DNA from: JANLQX01 sp031418775
GTDB taxonomy: Bacteria; Actinomycetota; Acidimicrobiia; Acidimicrobiales; JANYDT01
Direction: 5' to 3'
Assembly: GCA_031418775.1 (NCBI GenBank)
Contig: JANOJN010000210.1
Coordinates: 1-10,909 of the forward strand
Length of the DNA: 10,909 nucleotides
Shown here one piece after another: positions 6,827-10,909 of this stretch. The position numbers and the translations under genes are program-made. The notes beneath the pieces were generated by a model, which was not told where the DNA came from, ran no database searches, and saw nothing but the letters and a program-made list of their open reading frames with translations. How positions within the stretch are numbered: position 1 is the stretch's first letter; every line of letters begins with the position of its first letter.

Positions 6827-7132
6827 ATGAGAAGAAGTCTCGAGGCAGCTCCGCTCGCAGCCGCGCCGTCGATTGCGTCGACCCGGGCCGAGCGGCTGCG
6901 GAGGCTGGCATTCCTGCAGCGTTCGTTCGACGCACTTCCGATCGACGACGAGGTAGCGGCACGATACGGACAGTTGGCGGCGGCGATCGCCGGCGCAGGG
7001 CGTCAGCCGCGGTCTCGACCAATGGACCTGCTGATCGCCGCGACCGCGCTCGCTCATGATGCCCGGCTGTACACACGCAACGCCGCCGACCTCGTCGGGA
7101 TCGAGCACCTCGTCGAAATCGTGTCGGTCTGA
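6827..7132 (+). CDS. VapC-like PIN-domain protein, N-terminally truncated
   Basis: The C-terminal two thirds of a VapC-type PIN ribonuclease are clear: F-D-A-L-P-I-D then V-A-A-R-Y-G, the acidic-site strand D-L-L-I-A-A-T-A-L, and Y-T-R-N-A-A-D near the end (in 119-residue numbering from an ATG at 6773: D85, N103, D106). The segment L-E-A-A-P-L-A-A-A-P near the start aligns with the E-L-x-x-G helix of the family. The first 40-50 residues are missing, including the D-T/S strand that supplies the first catalytic Asp, so a normal PIN nuclease is unlikely. No antitoxin gene lies upstream; the divergent ATPase occupies that space. The start at 6827 is preferred because TAACTT is 7 bases upstream; the ATG at 6773 adds 18 residues unlike a PIN domain. 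Likely a decaying toxin gene that may still be transcribed. Confidence 0.6.
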   Translation: MRRSLEAAPLAAAPSIASTRAERLRRLAFLQRSFDALPIDDEVAARYGQLAAAIAGAGRQPRSRPMDLLIAATALAHDARLYTRNAADLVGIEHLVEIVSV

Positions 7133-7161
7133 CCCGACGCGGCGTCCGGAACCGGATCCCC

Positions 7162-8193
7162 CTACCGCGGGTCGACCAACACCTTGGTCTGGGTGGAGGT
7201 GCCGCTCGCGAGGTCGGCCAGGGCATCGGCGAGCCCGTCGAGTGACACCGTCGAGGAGTGCATCGGCGCGACCTTGACGCGGCCGTCGGCGATGAACTGC
7301 TGCGCCAGCGCGAACTCCTCGTGGTTGTAGGCAAGCGACGCGGTGAGCGAGATCTCCTTCACCAGCCAGGTGGCCGGAGAGATCGTTGCATCGGTGTCGG
7401 GGAAGCCGATGAGGCACACGGCGCCACCGCGGCGGGCGTTGTCGACCGCGCCCTGCACCGCGAACGCGCGTCCGACGCACTCGAACACGATGTCGGCCCC
7501 GAGCCCTTTCGTATGTTCACGTATGACCGTGGACGCCTCATCGCCGGGGGAAACCGCGACGCTCGCACCGAGTGAGAGTGCGAGGGCACGACGCTCATCG
7601 TTCGGCTCGATCACGATCACCTGCCCGGCACCGAAGGCCTTCACCCACTGCATCGTGAGCAGGCCGATCGGCCCTGCGCCCTGCACCACGGCGACGTCAC
7701 CGAGGCGAAGCAGACTGGCCCGGACCGCATGGAACGTGACCGTCGCCGGCTCGACCTGAGCGGCCTCATCGTCGTCGAGTCCGGGATGGGCGGCCACGAC
7801 CCGGTTCGCCTTCACCGCCAGTTGCGGGGCGAACCCACCGTGCTGGGGATCGCGCACATCGCGACCCGTGGCTGCCAGAAACACCGCGGAGCAATAACGC
7901 GGCTGCCCGGCGATGCACGCCGTGCACCGACCGCACGCCGGCGGCACGGCGACCACGACCCGGTCACCCTCGCTATGCAGCTTCACGTCGGCACCGCGGG
8001 CCGAGACCGTTCCGACCCACTCGTGGCCGCAGATCGCCGGGTTGTACGGGTGCCCGTTCTGGAAGGCGTGGATGTCGGTACCGCAGATTCCACAGCGCGA
8101 AATGTCGACCACCACCCCATCGGCGGTCGGGGTCGGAACCACGACCTCCCGAATCTCGACCTGCTGAAGACCAGTGATGACCGCGGCGCGCAT
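7162..8193 (-). CDS. Zinc-dependent alcohol dehydrogenase (medium-chain MDR family)
   Basis: A 343-residue MDR enzyme. The catalytic zinc site shows C37 (C-G-I-C-G-T-D), H57-E58 (C-G-H-E) and E148. Four structural-zinc cysteines are at 87, 90, 93 and 101. The Rossmann loop is G-A-G-P-I-G at 172-177, and an acidic residue at the end of the second strand (V-I-E, E196) points to NAD(H). It resembles the threonine/sorbitol dehydrogenase branch more than ethanol dehydrogenases; it would oxidise a secondary alcohol or polyol. The ATG at 8193 gives the canonical M-R-A-A start and lies 6 bases after TACGCT; the frame stays open upstream to 8346 without family similarity. It is divergent from the ABM gene and convergent with the PIN remnant (29-base gap). 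Confidence 0.92.
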   Translation of the reverse strand: MRAAVITGLQQVEIREVVVPTPTADGVVVDISRCGICGTDIHAFQNGHPYNPAICGHEWVGTVSARGADVKLHSEGDRVVVAVPPACGRCTACIAGQPRYCSAVFLAATGRDVRDPQHGGFAPQLAVKANRVVAAHPGLDDDEAAQVEPATVTFHAVRASLLRLGDVAVVQGAGPIGLLTMQWVKAFGAGQVIVIEPNDERRALALSLGASVAVSPGDEASTVIREHTKGLGADIVFECVGRAFAVQGAVDNARRGGAVCLIGFPDTDATISPATWLVKEISLTASLAYNHEEFALAQQFIADGRVKVAPMHSSTVSLDGLADALADLASGTSTQTKVLVDPR

Positions 8194-8199
8194 GGGCGG

Positions 8200-8205
8200 A
8201 GCGTA
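8200..8205 (-). promoter_or_regulatory. Candidate -10 box for leaderless alcohol dehydrogenase gene
   Basis: TACGCT on the minus strand is 6 bases before the ATG at 8193. The 67-base divergent region 8194-8260 holds this box and the opposite-strand box at 8248-8253. Confidence 0.45.
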
Positions 8206-8247
8206 CGACCCCCAGAGGCCGAAAGTGGAATTCATCAGCCGATCAAT

Positions 8248-8253
8248 TAACCT
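8248..8253 (+). promoter_or_regulatory. Candidate -10 box for leaderless ABM gene
   Basis: TAACCT is 7 bases before the GTG at 8261, with no ribosome binding site in between. This fixes the start at 8261 rather than the in-frame ATG at 8174, which would lie inside the divergent dehydrogenase gene. Confidence 0.45.
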
Positions 8254-8260
8254 CGGCGTC

Positions 8261-8611
8261 GTGATCGTCATCTCGGCAGAAATCGACCTCGACCCGGCCC
8301 AGCGCGAAGCGTGCGTCGCCGCCGCCGTACCCATCCAGAAGGCCACCCGCGACGACGAGCCCGGGTGCCTGGCGTATTGCTTCGGCCCCGACCCCGTGAT
8401 CGATGGACGGATTCAGGTCTATGAGCTCTGGGCTGACGAGGCCTCGTTGGCTCTGCACTTCGCCCATCCGAACTACCTCGAGATGCGAACGACGCTTGCG
8501 AAGTTCGGTCTCCGCAAGGCGGTCAGCCGCAAGTACCTCACCGTCCGCGACGAGCCCGTGTACGACAGCACCCACACCCCACGGGCCGACTTCTTCGAGC
8601 CGCTCCCGTAA
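8261..8611 (+). CDS. Antibiotic biosynthesis monooxygenase (ABM)-fold protein
   Basis: A 116-residue protein with the dimeric alpha/beta barrel pattern of the ABM/quinol monooxygenase family: V-I-S-A-E-I opening strand (3-8), E-P-G-C-L-A-Y at 33-39, I-Q-V-Y-E-L-W at 51-57 and the helix leading to H67/H69-P70. Such proteins act as cofactor-free monooxygenases on quinol-like substrates or as small ligand-binding proteins; a strict catalytic set is not defined, so the reaction is open. About 20 C-terminal residues (97-116) extend past the usual domain. The GTG start is leaderless by its promoter. It lies upstream of the Rieske operon but is separated from it by 147 bases containing a direct repeat, so it may or may not be co-transcribed. 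Confidence 0.82.
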   Translation: MIVISAEIDLDPAQREACVAAAVPIQKATRDDEPGCLAYCFGPDPVIDGRIQVYELWADEASLALHFAHPNYLEMRTTLAKFGLRKAVSRKYLTVRDEPVYDSTHTPRADFFEPLP

Positions 8612-8762
8612 CGCTCCGCTTCGCTTCACTCACTCGCAACACCCGTCCCCTCACGACGACAGGTACTCACACATGACTCTGCTCGATTGGTGCTGCGCCG
8701 CTCCGCTTCGCTTCACTGCTCGCAACACCCGTCCCCTCACGACGACAGGTACTCACACATGA
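8612..8762 (+). repeat. Direct duplication of a 65-bp leader/start region
   Basis: Bases 8612-8676 recur at 8699-8762 with one single-base gap and one substitution (CACTCACTCG against CACTGCTCG). Each copy begins CGCTCCGCTTCGCTTCACT, carries ACGACAGGT as a weak ribosome binding site, and ends ACTCACACATGA, so both have an ATG at the same place (8673 and 8759). The copies are separated by 22 unrepeated bases (8677-8698). The second copy starts the Rieske oxygenase gene. This fills the whole gap between the ABM stop and the Rieske start. Confidence 0.92.
8673..8762 (+). CDS. Possible 29-codon leader ORF coupled to the Rieske gene
   Basis: The ATG in the first repeat copy opens a 29-codon frame, beginning M-T-L-L-D-W-C-C, that ends at TGA 8760-8762. 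The stop overlaps the Rieske ATG in the ATGA at 8759-8762, exactly the coupling geometry seen elsewhere in the window. It has the same weak ribosome binding site as the Rieske gene because the site is duplicated. No similarity to any family is recognised. It could be an accidental product of the duplication or a translated upstream ORF that controls Rieske expression. Confidence 0.3.
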   Translation: MTLLDWCCAAPLRFTARNTRPLTTTGTHT

Positions 8763-10150
8763 ACATAAGCAACGAAAAGCTCACCGCCCGCTCCCCGGGC
8801 ATCACGTATCAGCAGTTGCTCGATACCGACACCCACCCCGTGCCCGACGTGTTGCGCATGGAGTCGCCGCGCTACCTCGGCAGTGCCGACATCTCCAAGG
8901 ACCGCTACACCACCAAGGAGTTCCACGACCTCGAAGTCGAACGGATCTGGAAGCGGGTGTGGCAGTTCGCGTGCCGTGAGGAAGACATCCCTCGCCCCGG
9001 CGATCACACGATCTACGACATCGCCGGGATGTCGTTCCTGATCATCCGGGGCACCGATATGGCGATCAAGGCGTACCCCAACGCATGCCTGCATCGCGGT
9101 CGCCGACTGAAGGACTACGACGGCCACTGTGCTGAACTTCGCTGCGCCTTCCATGCCTTCACGTGGACGATCGACGGCGATCTGAAGAGCGTCCCGGCCC
9201 GATGGGACTTCCCCCACATCGAAGATGAGGCGGAGTGGAAGCTACCGGAGCTGCGCGTCGGCACCTGGGCCGGGTTCGTGTTCATCAACATGGACCCGAA
9301 CTGCGGATCGCTCGAGGACTTCCTCGGCGAGTTCATCGACCACTTCTCCGTGTGGGATCTGGAGAACACCTACACCGAGGCCCATGTGGCCAAGATCGTG
9401 CCGGCGAACTGGAAGGTCGCCCAGGAGGCGTTCTCCGAGGCGTACCACGTGAGCGGCACCCACCCCCAGATACTTACGTACCTCGGCGACACCAACAGCC
9501 AGATCGACGTGTGGGACACCTTCTCGCGCGTGGTCACGCCGGGCGGCACGCCGAGCCCGCTGATGCCGAACCAGCCGACGCAGGAAGAGATGCTGCGAGC
9601 CATGCTCGACACCCGTGTCGATGCGCCGACGCCGCTCACCCTCGCCGACGGACAGACCATGCGAGCCCTCGGTGCCGAACTCAGCCGAGCCCGATGGCGG
9701 CCGATCGTCGGCGACAAGGTCGACTCGATGTCCGACGCCGAGATGATGGACAGCCTCGACTACACGGTGTTCCCGAACTTCCATCCGTGGGGGGCGTTCA
9801 ACCGCATCGTCTACCGGTTCCGACCGAACGGCAACGATCACCGCACGGCGATCATGGAGTGCCTGTTCCTGTCGCCGTTCAAAGGCGAGCGCCCGAAGCC
9901 CGCTGAAGTCCATTGGCTCACCGTCGACGAGAAGTTTTCCGCCGCTGCAGAGCTCGGCATGCTCGGCAAGGTGTTCGATCAGGACCTCTTCAACATGCCC
10001 AACGTGCAGATGGGTCTCGAGTCCACGTTCAAGCCGGGTGTGACCCTGGCGAACTACCAGGAGTCGAAGGTCCGATGGCTCCACGACAAGATCACCGAAT
10101 GGGTCGCCGACGCGCCCGTCACCGAAGGAGCAACCAGTGCACGGGATTAA
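8759..10150 (+). CDS. Rieske ring-hydroxylating oxygenase alpha subunit
   Basis: A 463-residue large subunit. Rieske ligands are C110-x-H112 and C129-x2-H132 with a 16-residue spacer. The catalytic iron ligands are H230 and H235 in E-A-Y-H-V-S-G-T-H-P, with D409 (Q-D-L-F) as probable carboxylate. The residue expected to bridge the two metal centres of neighbouring subunits is Glu227 instead of the common Asp. The family hydroxylates aromatic rings, steroids or quaternary amines with O2; substrate unknown. No beta subunit or reductase follows, so an alpha-only enzyme using a remote electron chain is likely. The ATG at 8759 is preferred to the in-frame GTG-type starts upstream (8687) because the duplicated ACAGGT site precedes it. 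Its 3' end overlaps the next gene by 14 bases. Confidence 0.92.
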   Translation: MNISNEKLTARSPGITYQQLLDTDTHPVPDVLRMESPRYLGSADISKDRYTTKEFHDLEVERIWKRVWQFACREEDIPRPGDHTIYDIAGMSFLIIRGTDMAIKAYPNACLHRGRRLKDYDGHCAELRCAFHAFTWTIDGDLKSVPARWDFPHIEDEAEWKLPELRVGTWAGFVFINMDPNCGSLEDFLGEFIDHFSVWDLENTYTEAHVAKIVPANWKVAQEAFSEAYHVSGTHPQILTYLGDTNSQIDVWDTFSRVVTPGGTPSPLMPNQPTQEEMLRAMLDTRVDAPTPLTLADGQTMRALGAELSRARWRPIVGDKVDSMSDAEMMDSLDYTVFPNFHPWGAFNRIVYRFRPNGNDHRTAIMECLFLSPFKGERPKPAEVHWLTVDEKFSAAAELGMLGKVFDQDLFNMPNVQMGLESTFKPGVTLANYQESKVRWLHDKITEWVADAPVTEGATSARD

Positions 10151-10358
10151 GCACCCCTTCTCCGGGGCTATTTACGAACAGGACGGCGAGGGCAATATCC
10201 TCGTCACCCACAAGGGCAAGACCGGTCTGTTCAAGATCAACGGGGCCTACATCTCCGGCGAGATCGAAGAAGCCGATCCCCAGCTCTGCGGGTGGGTCGG
10301 CGGCCCGATGATCGCCAACCACCGCGTCACCAGTTCCGCCAAAGCCGACGCGAAGTGA
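10137..10358 (+). CDS. Small 73-residue protein of unknown function in the Rieske operon
   Basis: The frame starts at GTG 10137 with a strong AAGGAG 6 bases upstream, overlaps the Rieske stop by 14 bases, and ends in a GTGA overlap with the next SDR, so it is embedded in a tightly coupled operon. It opens H-G-I-K-H-P-F-S-G-A and continues with short beta-like stretches (N-I-L-V-T-H, T-G-L-F-K-I, G-A-Y-I-S-G-E-I), then C-G-W-V-G-G. The tail is Ala/Lys rich. There is no signal peptide, membrane segment, or iron-sulfur cysteine set (one Cys only), so it is not a ferredoxin. I recognise no family. Position suggests a partner or accessory of the Rieske enzyme. Confidence 0.75.
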   Translation: MHGIKHPFSGAIYEQDGEGNILVTHKGKTGLFKINGAYISGEIEEADPQLCGWVGGPMIANHRVTSSAKADAK

Positions 10359-10909
10359 CCGGTTTCGATCTTTCCGGGAAAGTCGCCCTCGTCACCGGCG
10401 GCTCCTACGGACTCGGTGTGGTGTGGGCCACGGCCCTCGCTCAAGCTGGCGCCGACATCGCGCTCACCGCCCGCTCCGGTGACCTCCTCGAACAGGTTGC
10501 CGCAGACCTACGAACTTCGACCGGCCGGACCGTAAGCACGCATACCGGTGACGTCACCAGCGATGCCGACGTCGAACGTGTCGTCGCCGACGCCGCCAAA
10601 GCGCACGGACACATCGACGTCCTCGTGAACAACGCCGGCGTGAGTGAGAACACCGGGAAGTCCAGCGAGCAGACATCGTCGGAGCACTTCCGCCACGCCG
10701 TCGATGTCGACCTCGTCGGTGTGTGGAACTACGCCCGCGAAGTGGGCCGCCACATGCTCGAACGTGGAAGCGGCTCGATCATCAACATCGCGTCGATCTG
10801 CGGCATGGGCGCAACGGAGTTCGCCAACCCGGCGTACCACGCGTCAAAGGCCGCCGTCATCGCACTGACCCGCCAACTCGCCGCGGAGTGGGCAGATCGT
10901 GGCGTGCGC
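10355..10909 (+). CDS. SDR oxidoreductase, cut by the right window edge
   Basis: The first 185 residues of a classical SDR are present and in frame to the last base. T-G-G-S-Y-G-L-G (14-21) is the cofactor loop; T-A-R (R40) after the second strand suggests NADP(H). N-N-A-G is at 92-95, Ser147 and Y161-x3-K165 complete the active site. The usual Asn in the V-N-x-x-G helix is replaced by Asp119 (D-V-D-L-V-G). The GTG start overlaps the stop of the 73-residue gene (GTGA, 10355-10358). As third gene of the Rieske operon it would plausibly oxidise the alcohol made by the oxygenase; that role is inferred from position. It is distinct from the NAD-type SDR at 3562. Confidence 0.9.
   Translation, partial: MTGFDLSGKVALVTGGSYGLGVVWATALAQAGADIALTARSGDLLEQVAADLRTSTGRTVSTHTGDVTSDADVERVVADAAKAHGHIDVLVNNAGVSENTGKSSEQTSSEHFRHAVDVDLVGVWNYAREVGRHMLERGSGSIINIASICGMGATEFANPAYHASKAAVIALTRQLAAEWADRGVR

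Noticed and set aside
7133..7161. Short palindrome TCCGGAACCGGA between the PIN remnant and the dehydrogenase as a terminator.
   Set aside because: The stem is only 5 bp with a 2-base loop and no T-run, too weak to call.
8174..8260. A 29-residue N-terminal extension of the ABM protein from ATG 8174.
   Set aside because: It would overlap the divergent dehydrogenase start and is not ABM-like; TAACCT 7 bases before GTG 8261 supports the shorter form.
8612..8762. The two repeat copies as a CRISPR array.
   Set aside because: Only two copies exist, the repeat is 65 bp with a 22-bp spacer, and each copy carries a start region; no cas gene is near.

Overview
The window is GC-rich DNA with dense, mostly short-gapped genes, frequent GTG starts and 4-base stop/start overlaps (GTGA, ATGA). 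Six gene starts sit 6-8 bases after a TANNNT hexamer, which is the layout of leaderless transcription. Together this suggests an actinobacterium. The gene mix (Rieske oxygenases, short-chain dehydrogenases, a phytanoyl-CoA dioxygenase-like enzyme) would fit an Acidimicrobiia- or Mycobacteriales-like heterotroph, but the sequence alone does not fix the genus.

Left end (7-660): a type II toxin-antitoxin pair on the minus strand, a ribbon-helix-helix-type antitoxin and a MazF/PemK-like toxin. It has its own promoter/operator and lies next to a perfect 18-bp inverted repeat (597-639). The aldo/keto reductase upstream loses its family C-terminus close to that repeat, and its frame runs on through the antitoxin gene.

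686-3442 (minus strand): a catabolic group made of a xylose-isomerase-like TIM-barrel protein, a Rieske oxygenase and the aldo/keto reductase. The last two are translationally coupled. Diverging from it is a classical SDR (3562-4398, plus), which converges on a PhyH-family dioxygenase (4508-5455, minus) across a strong nested hairpin.

5568-7132: a AAA ATPase with a C-terminal winged helix (minus), divergent from a 5'-truncated VapC-like PIN gene (plus). The gap between them is AT-rich.

7162-10909: a zinc alcohol dehydrogenase (minus) and a divergent ABM-fold monooxygenase (plus). A 65-bp direct duplication of a leader/start region follows. Then comes a tightly coupled plus-strand operon: Rieske oxygenase alpha subunit, a 73-aa protein of unknown function, and an SDR that runs off the right edge.

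Overall this is a catabolic accessory region. Rieske enzymes and the PhyH-like enzyme would hydroxylate substrates, and SDR, AKR and ADH enzymes would oxidise or reduce the resulting alcohols and carbonyls. No Rieske reductase or ferredoxin is present, so electron supply must come from elsewhere. Substrates cannot be named from sequence alone. The parts least like ordinary metabolism are the duplicated leader with its coupled mini-ORF, the 73-aa operon protein, the palindromic elements, and the toxin remnants at two places.
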